The notes: generated by a model not told the origin, from the sequence alone. A stretch of DNA of 64,000 nucleotides from Kryptolebias marmoratus (GCF_001649575.2 NC_051434.1:6691184-6755183), one strand, 5' to 3'; counted from the first letter of the stretch, positions 46,451 to 60,320 are shown. Made by a program: numbers and translations.

Positions 46451-49400
46451 CTTTAAAGAACACTTAATGGAAAACACTTACCATAATCTTGAAGATGGGA
46501 TATAAACAGATAAACAAATTGCATTTATTCTGTTGTAGCTTTGACAAAGAATATCTTAAAGTCACATTGAGTATTTAGAGTTTACCATAAATTCTTTAAC
46601 TAAAGTCGTCACATATATTCATACCACATTATGAAGCTTAAAAACATAGAAAGTGCACTTTTTCTTCTCAGCATCTAATGTCAATGACTAAAATAAAATA
46701 TCTTTAGTAACCACTGATCAGTCTCGCCCTTTAGCTAATTCTCTTTAAAGAAAAATAATAACTTTAACTCTTTCACGTATGCGCCTTTGCTTCAGGTCTC
46801 ACAACAAGATTTCTTTTGGATTAAGTTTGGTGTGCCACCTGTCATTGATATGAGACACTCAACAGACTTTACAAAACCAGTCATGTTCAGCCACCACTAA
46901 AGATTCCAAATGGTCCTGACAATCTCCAATTTATGTCAGGCCACAATTTGAAATGGTGACTGAGCTTATTAAGTTGCAGTTTAAGATTCTTAGTTTTTAA
47001 AACAGCCATTCTACAATAAAAAGCCTCAATCATAAAAGAATCGAGGCGATTCAGAATGCTGCAGTACCATTGCAAGGCCAGTGAGGATTCAGGTGGGTGT
47101 AGCAAATAATGTGACCACAAGAGTGCTGCATCAATATTTCTGCTTTTATTATAATCTATCCAATAACTCTGTCAAAATTACTCATGTGAATTCCATGGTG
47201 TTACTACGAAAGTCGGAGGACCACTCCAGTCATCAAGATGGCTTTGTAGATTCAGATGCAGACTTTATTTATTTATTTATTTGTTTTGTGAAAGTGGCTA
47301 AAAGTGAACAAAAATCACAGTTTATTAATGCAGGCAGCAAAGAGTCATTAAAAAGGACCTTAATGCCATCTAAAAAAGAACTTTTTGGAGGAAAGCCAAC
47401 AAAAACTACCACCTCCTTCCCACACACACACACTGTCAGTGCATCTGTTCTCAGCACAGCTCAGTGAAGTTGTCTATGTACCACAACAAGGCCCTTTTAA
47501 ATAAGGAAGCGAAGGCATGCCCCTCGCTTCAAACTTAGGTTTTGACCGTTTGGCAGCATTTGCACATATAGTCATACAGTCATGATTATTTTAACCACTA
47601 ATGTGTCAAAAATACATATAAACTAAAATACCCGCGTGCACGATGTGGTGCAGATAAAAGGTGTGGTGTGTAAGGAAAGCATGAGTGCATCATATCTGTG
47701 TGTCGATGTGTTTTGCATCAATGAGCGCCGCCACGAAAGAGCAGCGTGGATTGACAGCGTGGCAGGGCTGGCCTCTGGCCGACTGTGACCTTTGACAAGT
47801 CTCTGTCACTTCTCACCTCTGCAAAACAAGCTCTGTCATACCAGTGCACACAATATCACGTGCTGCTTTACCCCCTCCATCGTACTCCGTCTCTTCAATT
47901 AAAAGCTTAATGGATGTTTTAGCACTCTGCCACTTTGATGACAGCATCCTAATCTGCCAGTGTTGGATCACTCAGAAGCTGGAGGAGAAGGGGTGGGGGT
48001 ACTTTACAGGTTAGGAGGGGGGCACTGACAGTATAATCATGGTCAGACACTGCAGCGGGAGGGTTTTTGTTTTTTTATTTTCACACGATGCAGACCCAAA
48101 GGGGTGGTCCTGGTCAGGGCATCTTGCCTGAGAGCCTGGTCTCACCTCACTGACATGGAAGCCACCCTGGCTGTCACTTTGCATCTCTGACGCCTAGAGA
48201 GGGAGGCTGTGACCAGGCTGACAGGGGCAGCAGAAGGTGAGGAGCCAAAATGCTTAAGACACACTTGGCTCAGAGCCAAACTGTGCTCCTCCACTTTCAG
48301 CTGCACACACCCCCTTCCTCCTTCCTCTTTTATTTCTCTGCCCCCTCTTTCTGACACCTTCAGAGTATCTATGTGAACTTTTACACTTTATGATCTCTCT
48401 AACCTTTACGTCTTAGGCTTCAAATTGAAAAGGATTTAAAAGAATGATTGGTTTATCATGCTTTTGAACACTCTGAACAGCTGTGTCTGTTTCAAATAAA
48501 GCCCATTTCAGACAACAAATATTGTCAAAGACAAAAATAATTTTAGAAAAACTCTTCTCAACAAACAGTGTGTGTTCTCTCTGTACTCAGATGGGGTTTC
48601 CACATGTACTCCAGCCATCTGATGCAGTTTAGTTAGTGTTTTTATAAGACAGAAGATGGATGAATATGGGTTTTTTTTCCCATATCTGTGTATGTGTACA
48701 TATAGGACAGACATATGTCTGTCTATTACAAAAATTACAGAAAGTAATCATTAAATGTACGTCTACAACTGATTAACTTTTGTGTGTTTTTCAGGATATA
48801 TCAGCAAAAAGGAATTCTGCAGTCAGCACACTTAAACTACTTGATGAATGGCACGTGACTTATCAGAAATCGCACAAAAGAAAGAAAGGAAACAAGAAGA
48901 AGATACTTGTGACTTTGAAACAACCCCTGCAGGACTAAAACCTGTGACAGTGACTAATGCTTTGATACTGTGTGGGTGTAGCAGACCGCCTAAGGGCTTC
49001 CACATTTTCACAAAAACAATAAGAACTCCGGAGATGCATGATCAGAAAGTTTCTGTGGTCTTTTTGATTGAGTTACGCTTTTCTTCTGAAAATTCAAAGC
49101 TTATTGCATTTTCAGTAGCGTAAAAGCTCCCTAAACGCTGTATTTTATATGTTTTATGTGAGCAATCCAGACAGGTAGGTTAATTTATGGATAAGTCCTG
49201 TTTTTTTCTGAAATATCTTCACTTACAGAGGCTTAAACTGAATCTGTTGTGGTTTTGTGAGCCAAAGCAGTAAAACTAACAGGAGATGAAAAATGAGAAT
49301 CACATTTTTTTGTTTTCAAATGATCTGATTTGTTCAGTTTCACTTGACACAGTGTTTAAAAATAAGGCTTCATGTGTCAGACACAGTATATATTGTCTGA

Positions 49401-50007
49401 AACGTCCTAAGATGAGTCACTTGGAAAAATTAAATGTGGTTAAAATCAGAAAACAGAAATCAGAAATTAGAAATTGGGGATTATTTTCCTCATAAAGCTG
49501 TAAATAAGAAGATTGGCTTCTGTAACTTCCTTTACTTGTATTTCTTTTCACAGTCTGTATAAAGTTTGCTATCACGTTAAATATTAAATGTATTGGTTCT
49601 TTGCTTTCAAAATACTTTCTTGCTTAAAATGAATGCGGATAAACTATTTTTATTTTGTTAATTTGTTTTAATTAAGATACAACATTTGGAGTCCTGGTGA
49701 AGACAGGGTCACTGAAACACAAAAACATTTTCACAGACATAAAATAAATAAGGCAGCAAAAAGTTTCCTTCAGTTGTCATTGTTGAGAGACTTTTTAAGA
49801 AATACTGTATTTGCCTTTCAGATGATAACCTGCAGAAATCAGGTAGCCAAAAGCAACCATTAGCAATTAACACTTGGCATCTAAGAATAATTTCACACAA
49901 AAAAGTGTTGTTGTACATTATTCTGTTGTGAACTCTGGCAGGATTTTAGGCTTAACTGCACAACATTGTAACATTAAACCTACACTTTCCATTCCAGCTT
50001 TGTCTTT
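46451..50007. other. Intergenic DNA, no gene seen
   Basis: Mostly AT-rich. A more complex part at 47690-48360 could hold regulatory sequence. Chance frames at 47081-47467 and 48848-49123 lack splice sites and domains. Confidence 0.48.
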
Positions 50008-50318
50008 ATCTGAGGGCACTGGTTAAAACTGTAGCCTTACAGCAGGAGGGTCGCAGGTTCAAATCCAGCTGTGGTGTTTCTGTGGAGTTTGCATGTTTTT
50101 TTTCTTGTGCTTGTGTGAGTTTTCCTCTTTCTGAGTTTTGTCACTAGGTGTCAGCGTGAAGGGTTACCTCTATGTAGGCCTGTGATGGGCCGGCAACCTC
50201 TCACCCAATGACCACGGGAGATAGACACCTGTCCTCCACAACCTTGCATGGAAATGCAGATAAAGACAGTGAATCGATGGATGGATGGATGGATGGATGG
50301 ATGGATGGATGGATGGAT
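50008..50318 (+). mobile_element. tRNA-derived SINE with GGAT tail
   Basis: A tRNA-like head (GGCACTGGTTAAAACTGTAG, B box GGTTCAAATCC at 50056-50066) is followed by TGTGGAGTTTGCATG, TCACTAGGTGTCAGCGTGAA, GGCCTGTGATGGGCCGGCAA and a (GGAT)n tail. This order matches a highly abundant teleost SINE. The A box is decayed and the copy looks old. Open frames across it encode serine-isoleucine-histidine-proline repeats from the tail on the other strand. Confidence 0.82.
50276..50318. repeat. (GGAT)n microsatellite, SINE tail
   Basis: About ten and a half GATG units without interruption, forming the 3' tail of the SINE. Confidence 0.95.
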
Positions 50319-53029
50319 CCTATGAAAAAGGATTCTTGATGCATTCTTAAAGTGAAGCTCTTTGGTCGGGATAAAAATTGCATCATAAACTATAAAGTTT
50401 GTCAACCAAAGCAGCCATCTCTGTTCCTTCCTTTGTGGGTGTGAAACACTTTCATATGATGTCCTCCATATGATCTCACCTGTTAGAGAAACTTAATTAG
50501 CTGTTAAGAAGGGCCATATGCTGTACATGTTATTATCAGAAATACATGATTCCAGGTTTTCTTATACAGATGCAGCACAATCTTCTCTTTTATGCATCCA
50601 CATTTTGTTCCATTCATTCAGTCGTCCCCTCCCCTCCTGATCCCGTCACTTTGTGCTGCACAGTTGAACTTGTGCCCCCTGCCTTCTTGTTGACCTCCTC
50701 GGTGGAGTGCCGTGAACCCACCGCTGTCCCTCCGCTCCTTCTCCTCCGCCCCTCGTTCGAGCTCTTTCAGCGAGGCAGATTGCTGATCCCGCCTGGCCGC
50801 CCCTTGCCGTCTCACAGAAGTGTGAAAATAAGATGGCATTGGATCTATTAACACGTTGAGCTGAGTGTTAGTGAGGGGGTGGAGGGGCGGAGGGGTGGGG
50901 GGGCCCAGCCAAGACCACTCTCTCCTGAGGTCCGCCTTTCTGGCCCTGCTTGGGCCGGGAGAAAGGTGGAAGGTTGTGGAAGGGAGGGGCAGTTAGCAAT
51001 TAGAGATATCTGAGGGCCATAAGGAGGGTGGATTAACGAAGAGGCAGCGTGGGTTCTGGACATGCTGACACTTGTCCACTTGTAATTTCACCTGTTCATC
51101 AACATCAAACCAATTGTTGCATTGATCACAGCAGTGATCGATGGCTCCATGTTGAGGCTTGTGTAGGCGATCGATGACACACGCAACACCAACAGCCCTG
51201 AGAATTTAATCTGGGGCTGCTGATAAAGTTTGATCTCGTGACAAAATGGATTCAGGATATATCCGCCTGCATCTGCTCACACGACGGCGTTTTGTTCACT
51301 CGAACACATGTGGGCTTGTGCGCGCATGTGCAACATCATCCAAATCCGTCAGCATATTTTCTATTCATGAAGGTAAAACATAAACTGCCACATAAACTGC
51401 CATTTCTCAGATAACCTTGTTCCAATGTTATGATGACTTTACATGTGCTCACATCCACAGGATTTCACTCCTGAACTTGTTGGCACGGCGAGACGCAATG
51501 TGTGTCTCTCTTCGAGTGTTTCTACCTCGGTGCGATTACACGCCCACAGATCTACCAGCTCCCGTCGCAACAGCAACAAAAAAAAAAAATAAATAAATAA
51601 ATAAACCTCACAACTTTTTGTCACACTTCAATCACATAACATTACCCGGCCGCATGTTGGGAATTAATAGACGGTGTTTGCTGCTATTTGTTTGACTTTT
51701 CTTTTTTAGAAAGTGAGTATCCTCATAATTAGTATGCAAAGTGTTTGCGTGCGTATTTAACCGAATATTGGCCGTAGGTTTTAAACATTATCATGCATTG
51801 TGTGCTCTGTTTGTCATCCTGGCAGAGGAAGCAAATTCCACCATCTCCCCTCTGCTGTACAGCATGTGGCCCTCCTTCAGAGGGGCTGCTAACCAAGCAG
51901 ATCAGACAAGATATTTACAGGTGTGAAAAGATGCATTTTTCTAATACAGTGTGAAATTCTTCTGTTAAGTGTGCTCTTTCCAGTAAGCCTGTTCACAATG
52001 AGATGAGAAAGAAGAGGACAGCGAGAGAGAGAGAGAGAGAGGATCCAAGAGGCGAATTGTCTTGTTTTTTTGGCTCTGTATTTTAAAAGGAGCTGAGGCG
52101 TAGCTGAGCGCAAGTCTTAAGAAAAAGTGATAAAATATACAGTGAGAAAAGCTTTCAAAGTGTTGGGAAATTAAAGCGGAGTGCAGCAGCAGGGCGGGGG
52201 ACGAGGGTGGAGGGGGGTTGGTTGTCGGTGGGTGGTGGTGGAGCAGTGTTCAAGATGACTGCAATCTGCTTAGCTGACTCCAGAGAGGAGTTGTCCTCAT
52301 CGGTCTCAGAATTCTCCTGACATATCAGGTTCATGGTTGTTTCTGTGCCTTGCAGATCACGCAAAATTTGCAACTTTTCCTGCAGCAATAAAAGAGTAAA
52401 GTGTGTCCTTTTTTTTTCTCTTCTGGTGGACCTTCAAGGTTGAAAAGAGAAAAAAAAAAAAGATCAGGCACTCAGTGTGTCCAAAATACAGCGGAAGGAT
52501 AGGTTTGGATTTGGGTGAAGTATAGTGGAGTGGGTGGAAGAGGGTAAAGATGGAGGGGGGTTAGAGCTGCTGCAACCACACACCCTCACCCGTAGAGCAA
52601 GGCTTGGAGCCCAGACAGGAAGATTATGTTGGACCTGCCCTCCTCTATGGCCCATTCTGTGCAGGAGTCAGGAACAGCAGCATGGGGTTAAAAAGCCCAC
52701 TTTGCCAACTCTCTGTCCTGTGAAAAACAGACAAATTATCCAAGCTGGTAACTTTCTGAAAAGTGTATGCGAGGTAAAGATAAGTAAAGGGTGCGTGAAT
52801 TTTAGGTTAAAAGCCATAAACTGTGTAAAGCAGAAAAATGTTGTTACGCTAAATGAGCTAAAACAAGCCTGGTCGCCCGTTTGTTTTCAGCGCCTTCGCT
52901 CCTACTAACAACTGTGAGCATGGTTTCTTTTGATGCCTCGCTAAATAAAACTCTGGCTCCTCTTTTATCCGTTTCTGCCAGTTGTGTTAGCAGTTTGCAC
53001 GACCGACGGCCCCCTTATTCTGCAGCCCT
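50319..53029. other. Intergenic DNA, no gene seen
   Basis: GC-balanced at 50610-51070, with G-rich plus-strand runs at 50876-50905. A GA microsatellite lies at 52022-52041. G- and T-rich DNA at 52190-52245 gives a proline-rich minus frame (52155-52388) that I take as chance. No recognised repeat family. Confidence 0.45.
52022..52041. repeat. (GA)n microsatellite
   Basis: About ten GA units. Confidence 0.93.
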
Positions 53030-53345
53030 CTCCCACCATTTAAAACGGTGACACATGGCTTGGCGGGCAGCGCTATGGGGCATGCAGGCCCCCTAATTAA
53101 TGGAGGCAATCTTGCAGCTTTCAACCAGCCTTACATTTCTTTTAATGAAAGGATTAATGAGGTGCATTAAGATGTATTTAACCTCCAGCACTTGCTCTGT
53201 TTCAATAAGTATTAAACAGGCCATTAAATGGAGTGGAGGGCTCGGTTAAAGCAGACAAAGGCCAATGAGCTGAATGAAGATTGAGAGGTGGAATTTGCAT
53301 CTGCCTAAACAGCTCACGGTGAGCTGAAGGCCTAACAGAAGTAAC
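53030..53345. promoter_or_regulatory. Candidate conserved non-coding element
   Basis: This is one of the best enhancer-like islands of the window. It combines CCCCTAATTAATGGAGG near 53088, TTTTAATGAAAGGATTAATG near 53138, GGCCATTAAATGG near 53219 and GCCAATGAGCTGAATGAAG near 53261, with no coding frame. TAATTA and ATTAA cores fit homeodomain binding. The function is inferred and conservation was not tested. Confidence 0.4.
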
Positions 53346-55341
53346 AAAGAAGAGTTTCTGAGAAATTTATTTGTAAAATTAAACATTTTTATTATTTTTC
53401 CTCTTTAAACCATAAACAGCACTCAGCTTGCGTGGTAAGGTGACATAGTTTTAAAAAGATGTATGTGGTCTGCCCACATTGGAAGCCTGAGCCAGAAGTC
53501 TTCGAAATCTATTTTCTAAGTTGTTGATTTTACAAAACAATCAAGCGAGCAAGTCGTGCCAGAGCCCCTGCTGAACAATGTTGGTATTGTTCACTTGGAA
53601 GAAGAAAACTGGCGTGGGCTGCTGCATTTATCAATTTTTCCTTTCTCTTTTCGCCTACTACTTGTTTGTCATGGGATGGCGAAGGCCCCATTTTAGGCCC
53701 AGCAGGTTGTCCTGTTCGCATGGCATCGACCTAAAATTAGTTCAAGTCGCTGGTGGCTCTTTTTTTCAGCGTTTCCACAGCTGATGTTTGCAGATATGAC
53801 TTTTTTTGGTCATTAACAAAACAAGAAAGACAGATTTGTGAGCTGTTTTCATAGAGGCCTGATTTTTTTATAATAATAATAATTGCAGAAAATGAAATAA
53901 ATCAAAACCAGTCACTCTGCAGATTATTTTTTTTAAAGAAGATATAAATTAGAAAACTGAGTCAGAACTGAACTGATAAAGTCGACAACATTACAGACAT
54001 GACAGCCTTGTTATGCACTTAAGTGTTAATTAGTTTTCAGATTCTCTGCTCTCTCCCCATCTATGTTCATCATGAGTATATTGAGAATGACGGGGCTCAC
54101 TAGTTAAATACATTCCCTTTCGTATGTCATTAGCCCCCCACCTCCCCCACCGCAGGATGTGGTGGAACAGCTTTTCTCGGGTTGTCTTCCAGTGAAGATG
54201 ATTAGCCTCAAACTGCATTTCAAAAGTGTTTGTCAGGGCGAATAGCTCGCTGCAGCGAATCTGAGTAACAGATGGATTTGTTCTTGGAGGAGCAGACTGA
54301 TGGTGGTGTGCATTAAATTATCACCGATCCTATTTGAGAAACCTTCGGTCCATATTAACCGTACTCTTTAAAAACAACTCAGCATCTATGTTTTAGCCTG
54401 CAGGCATGCGTTGGGGTGCCATGCCTGCAGCCCGAGAAAATGAGACTGACAAGGAGCAGTGGGAGTGAATTATGGGATTTATGGCTGAGCAGACATCGAT
54501 CAAACTCTAAATTATTTTATATGTCTCATGTGATGGCTTTTTTATGCTGGTGGGTTGTTCAAAATCAAATGAACCTTTTTCGTGTTGAAAAACCTACTCC
54601 TCCTTCACAACATATAACTTATAAATCATGGACAGCATTTTAAAAGCCACTAGTTACAAATAACATCTACAGTAAAGTCTTCTTTAATTTAAATTCTACA
54701 GTTTTACAAATTCAAGAAATCCTCTATAAACTAGCTTTACTTCACTGTCCTAAATGCTCTGCAACAAAAACACTTCACTATTAAAGCCATAAAGCCATTT
54801 CAGAAAATCCCTTTCTGCCTCCATAGCACATGATATAATTGTTTAGGCCTTAGACTGTTGTTTGAAAGTTTTACTTGAAAGAATATCTTCAAACTTCACC
54901 ATTAACAGCCTCCAAAAACCAAACACCCTTGGGCATCAGACATCATTAATTTGTGACAACAGGGAGAATTCAGAATTGTGCCAAATTTTGATTGATTCAG
55001 CAAGATATTCGGTATGAACTCAGTAAAGGCCTCAGCTTTATTTATACAGTGTGAGAAAAATAGATCTTTTTTTCAGTTTGGACAACATGTTTTAGTACAC
55101 AACTATAGGCTAATTATAATTATGGTTATGGCTTACTTCTGATACCATTTTTAAAGTGAACATGTTCTTTAAAAATAATGGGGCCCACACTAAAATGAGA
55201 CAGTTGAAACCCAGAGCCCGTCCACAACAAAGAAATGGGATGTAACTATTGTTCAGTTTGTGGTAGACAGGTTTGTCAGATCTAAGCCACATGTTAGGTG
55301 TGTTTTCTGTTATATGTGTGTGTTTCAAGGGCAGGACTCTT
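53346..55341. other. Intergenic DNA, no gene seen
   Basis: AT-rich, with one complex island at about 54100-54370 that could be regulatory. No exon signals. Confidence 0.48.
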
Positions 55342-55748
55342 GGTGCATTTTACCTGTACTTGGAAGTCAGAATTTTTGAGTTCCAACTTAAAAAAAAATC
55401 AACAGGAACGCCTCCTGAAGTCAGAATTTTGATTTTAAAAGTTGGAGATTCCTAACCAATGGCGGCCTGGTGTAAACAAAGGGGTGATAAAAGCAGCAAG
55501 AAACTGTAGTTTACGCCTCATTAAATCAGTCACACACATAATACTGATCAGCTTCTTTTAGCAAACATGTTGCTAATGTATTTGCATAAAATGCAGAGAA
55601 ATGTATTATCAGCTTGTAGGCTATCCTGCCTACTGAGCACAACAGTCAGCAAATGCCATAAATGTTCTGACTTGCAACAAGAACCCAGTGAAGTTGGAAG
55701 CGACATTGTTCCTAGATCTGAGTTCCAACATTTAAGGTAAATGAAACA
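55342..55748. mobile_element. Possible MITE with diverged inverted ends
   Basis: The left end GGTGCATTTTACCTGTACTT followed by GGAAGTCAGAATTTT pairs imperfectly with the right end, read on the opposite strand as GTTTCATTTACCTTAAATGT, TGGAACTCAGATC. The inside repeats AGTCAGAATTTT-like blocks and GTTGGAGATTCC. This fits an old non-autonomous DNA transposon. No target duplication was found. Confidence 0.45.
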
Positions 55749-58700
55749 GCACAGATCTCAACAAAAAACTGTTTAATCTCTCCTCACCCACCTTCTGTTT
55801 ACCACATCAGTGCTATAGGGTTTTTAATTAATAAAATATACTCATTTAACCCGATCATCAAGGTTCTCTCAGACTGACAAAATAAATCAGTTCAACACAA
55901 TCAAAGTCCAACATAACTATAAAAAAGAATGGATAGTTGCAGTAATGTTTTTAGCAGTTCCATCAACTTTTGTTTAACGTTTTTCCAACATGTATGGTGT
56001 TTGTGTGCACAAAATATGGTTTAAATGCACCATTATCGGACTGGGCTGCAAATGTCACACAGTAACATGTGGTCATTTCATTCCCAAATCTGACTTCTGA
56101 GGCAAAAGGTTCACATCATTCAAATAACTAGAGAATAACTTCTGCTGATGAATTCAGCCCAAAAAGACTGTTTAATATTGTTCATGTTGTACGTAAATGA
56201 ATTACATAAATGAGCCAAGATCTGCTCAGTCGACTAATTCCTCATGTTACGTTCATTTACTTCAATAATATTTCTCTTGTGATGCGTGAAAGAGTTTGAG
56301 AAGATTTTCAGACATAATTTAGAATGAGCAAAATCCGGCTTTCATGGAGTTGGCTGGGAAACTGCGAGGACCGACGAATACCACTCCTGCTGTGTTCTTT
56401 GCACCCTGGTCGCAGCTCTCAGAGGTATTCCCAGCCTGTTGAACTTGCGAGGGAAAGAGAGAGGACCAAAGGAGAGACGAAAGAGGAGAGAGAGAACATA
56501 TGATGAGGCAGAGAGAGTGGGTAAGGAGAGGAATGGAAGTGTAAAAAACACAGAGGTGAGTTTGATGAGGTGAGACACACCTTATATGTTGCCTGCTGCT
56601 GCTGCTTCAGCCCTTAGGTTGGATTTTTTTTTTTTTAGCTTCTACCCAGCTCTTTCACTCCTTCCCTGAGAACTGTCATTAAGTCATATGATTGCATAAA
56701 GTGCAAAGAAAAAAAAAAAAGAAAGTGACCCAGTCAGCAGTGAGCCAACTGTGACTGTATGTGTTCATGCGCAGCAGACAAGTCCCTTTTCTCAGATGGT
56801 GATAATGTTCTCATGTGAGCACATTTTTCTTAAACTATTAAAATTTTGATACTATTCTTTCCTAAATTATTTTGATGACGACATGGATTAAAAACAAACA
56901 AAAGAGAAGGTTTAAGTATTTAAATGATGTCCTGTAAACACTTTCCTCTGACAGGTGGAGCAAAATGAAAAGTTGTACAAATATGTGCAAAGACACGAAC
57001 AAACATATGTAAATATGCTGATTGTTGTCTAAACTTACAGGCTCCTAGCCTGTTTTTATTATTGTTTACATAACTGACAAGTATTAACAATATAAAATAT
57101 GATAAATAATATGAATAAGAACTTATTTTATTGAGAAAACGTAAATGGTTTAATCTTACAAACCAATATAAACTTAATTTTAATATTTAAATGAATGTAT
57201 TTGTAATATTAATTTTAAACAGCAAAGGAAACAATCTTCCAAACAGCTAAAACTGTGAACTATTTTCCCAAAATATATACTTTAAAGATTGCTTTCGTCA
57301 TAGCTTTTAAACATTGCAAGTCTTTCTTTGCATTGATAATCATGTTCTATTATAATTAATAATATGCAAATACTGTCAGAAATATTTTCTTTGTGACTGC
57401 ACAAAATAGGCCTTTATTATGAAAAAACATTGTTGGAGCCTGTGCTGATAGAAACGTTGTGGCTACTGGCTAAAGAAGCTGAAAAGATTTTTTTATCGTC
57501 ATTTATTGATGTTGATGTTTATTTCCCTAAACCTCATTATGTAAGAGGAGGATAAGAGGACAGGAATACCTGTAACAAAACCTGACTACAGCGTTTTATT
57601 TACTCCAGGAAGTCTAAAGTAACATCTTATTTTTTAATTTTTCATTGTCATTAGGCTACGTTATCTGCAGTATTCGTTCCACAAGAACTTGAATTAAAAA
57701 AAATAGGTATTTTAATTGTTCGTATTAATTTTCTGTATTTTTTCTGCCATATTAAACTAAGAGAAAGAATTTATTTGTGTGCCTGCAAAGTTTTATGAAC
57801 TCTGACAAAGCTGCCATTGTGTCACCGTACTGAACTGTTAACAAAGTTGAAATGGCCCAAGCCAAGACTGGAGGCCTCAGCTGTGGCTGAGTGGAGCCAA
57901 CGCATGGTGAAGGCCTTTACTGGGGTGACAAGAGCAGGGTGCAGGGAGCCAGTGCGTGTTAGCTAGCTAGAACGTTTGGTAAAAGTGCAGACAGCTTGGG
58001 AGGTGCTAATGAATGCCGGGCATTGCTAACTGTACTGTACCCAGGCTCCGGGCGCAGCCTGGCAGCCTCCTGTCCCTCCTGCCCGTGCAAAATGTGAAAG
58101 ATCAACCGGTTGGAGGGAGCAGACGGGAGCAATCACACACACACACACACACCAAAGTGCACGTTGTTCTACTGCACAATGACACACGTGTGCATGCATC
58201 CCTGCACATACACACATGCACAACACAGAAACAAACACCCACTCCCCACAGAAACACACTCAGGCCTGGCTCATCATCGTCGTCGTATCACATCATGAGG
58301 GCTCCAGCCAGGCCAAGCCATGAGGCCTCAGCTGAGATGATTCAAGGCTCCCCGCTGAGTCCTCACTCCACCAGCCAGGTGGAGCTCCGCAGCAGAATGA
58401 CAGAACAACTCCAACACTCCCCGCTGAAAGCTGCTCAGTGTGGAAGTAAAATTGTGCTAATGAATGTATACGAACAGATTTTATTTTTAAGTTACATGTA
58501 GAAAATAAAGTGGTCTGTTGCACATACGGCATGTTATTTTAGGCAACGTCGGAGAAAGTTTGCCGCCTAAAACTTATCGACTATTTTTGGTGGCAAAATC
58601 TGGCTCCTGCTCCAGCACCAGAGGGGGATCTGGATCAGACTCATTCAGGAACAGTGTCAGGTGTGATTGATAAGCGAGGCCGTGGGGTATTTCTAATCGT

Positions 58701-60320
58701 TCTCTCTGTATATAGAGTGCCGAGGCCCCGGAGTCAGCGGCACACTGACGATGTGGGCTGCCTGCTGACAAATTCCCTGGAAGCTGTCAGTTATCCCAGA
58801 ATATGTGCCTCCTGTAGCCGAGCACCTTAAAGAAATATGAAGTGTTTTGTAGGTTTTGGATATTTTTTAGCTTCTAAATAAACGAGCGTTGATAAAATCT
58901 CTGCAGAGAATGGTTACACAACCTTTTTCTTAACTTAAATCCAGTTAAAGTTGGTAAACTTTTATTAAATGGGATCCGAAAGAATAGTTTCAATAAAAAC
59001 AAAAGAGCAGGCATAAATTATTAATCATTTCAAGTCAAAAAAAGTAATAAAGACTTAAAATTAATCAGTCCAAAATTTTTTCCACTTTTTCTTCAATATC
59101 TAATACAAAAAAAGGCCCATTTTTTAAATTTTATTGACAGTTTGAGGATTGGTTTATTATACCATTTTTTGAGGGAAAATCAAAATGACACATTTTTCTT
59201 TTTTGTAGAAAGGAAATAAGTTACAACTGATCTGCCAAGGGATTGTTTACTCGGAACGTTCAAACTAAATGCTGAAGAAATCCTCATAAATTAAAAAAAG
59301 GTTGAAAATCTCAGGAAACATATTTGGAATCTCCTGCAATCCTTGAAATCAGTTAAAGCAAAAACACATTTCCCTTAATTATATTCTTACATGTATCATA
59401 GACGTGTAACAGGAGTGCACAACAGACACTTTCATTTTGTCATGCTATTAAAAATCCCACAAAAAAACACTTGTTTAATGGTGAAACAAAAAAATGAAAA
59501 GAGAGAGAGAGATGTTTGTGCTACTTGAAGATGTGCCTGTTAAGAAAAATCTTTTACATGTGCGTCAAGTTAAGATGTTTAGACGTATTCTACGTTTGAA
59601 AGGGATGGCTTCAAAATTTCCTGCAGGATCTCGATCAAAATCAACGCCTCAGATATGTAAGTGCATTTTTTTTCTGTTACTGACAACCTGACAGGAAGGC
59701 GCTGCTCTTTTCTACACGTTTTGTCTGTGAATAATACCCAGCTGTATAAGATGAATCACATTTTTTTACATTTTACGGATGAATATTCATCATTTAGTCT
59801 TTTGCATATAGTTTATTAATAGAAATGGACGCTTGATGAGTCCTATCATTTTGATAGCCTTCCATCTGCAGTCCTTTTTCACGGAAGAACAAATCAATTT
59901 CGATTTAAAATTTTATTCAGCGTGAAAAGTGAGGCACACATTATAATTAAGTGAACATGCAGTTCATGTGTATATAAAGTTCTTTACAGTTGATTTATTA
60001 CATTGTAAATGTTGTTGCATTAGCAAGTTTTAATACTGATTTCCCACCTGATTTTTAGGAACAAAATGTAATGCCTTTTTAATTTCTTCCTCAACTTTCT
60101 TCACAGTAACAGGCATTCTTGCGTAAATTGAGTCTCGTTATATGCTCTTTGTGAGTTGTCTGGAGATGTATCTATTCATTAGCTTCAAAAGGGTGTCATG
60201 TGTATGAATTATGCTAACAGGATCTAATTAGCAGATGCAAATGAGGTTAGTCAAAATTGCACTGAAAAGACAGAGGAAAAGCTCCATGGGATAGTTGGAG
60301 CTCGACAGCTCAGCAACCGC
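55749..60320. other. Intergenic DNA, no gene seen
   Basis: AT-rich to 57800, then a GC-balanced part 57830-58420 that includes a CA microsatellite at 58133-58153. The 162-codon plus frame at 58013-58501 runs through that microsatellite and matches nothing I know. The part 60180-60260 has ATTATGCTAACAGGATCTAA and TTAGCAGATGCAAATGAGG, which includes an octamer-like ATGCAAAT. Confidence 0.45.
58133..58153. repeat. (CA)n microsatellite
   Basis: About ten CA units. Overlapping frames owe their HTHTHT or CVCVCV runs to it. Confidence 0.95.

Noticed and set aside
50151..50405. Minus-strand frames with serine-isoleucine-histidine-proline repeats
   Set aside because: They are translations of the GGAT tail of a SINE, not an antifreeze or repeat protein.
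58013..58501. 162-codon plus-strand open frame
   Set aside because: It runs through a CA microsatellite, has overlapping open frames in other phases and on the other strand, and shows no domain or splice signals.
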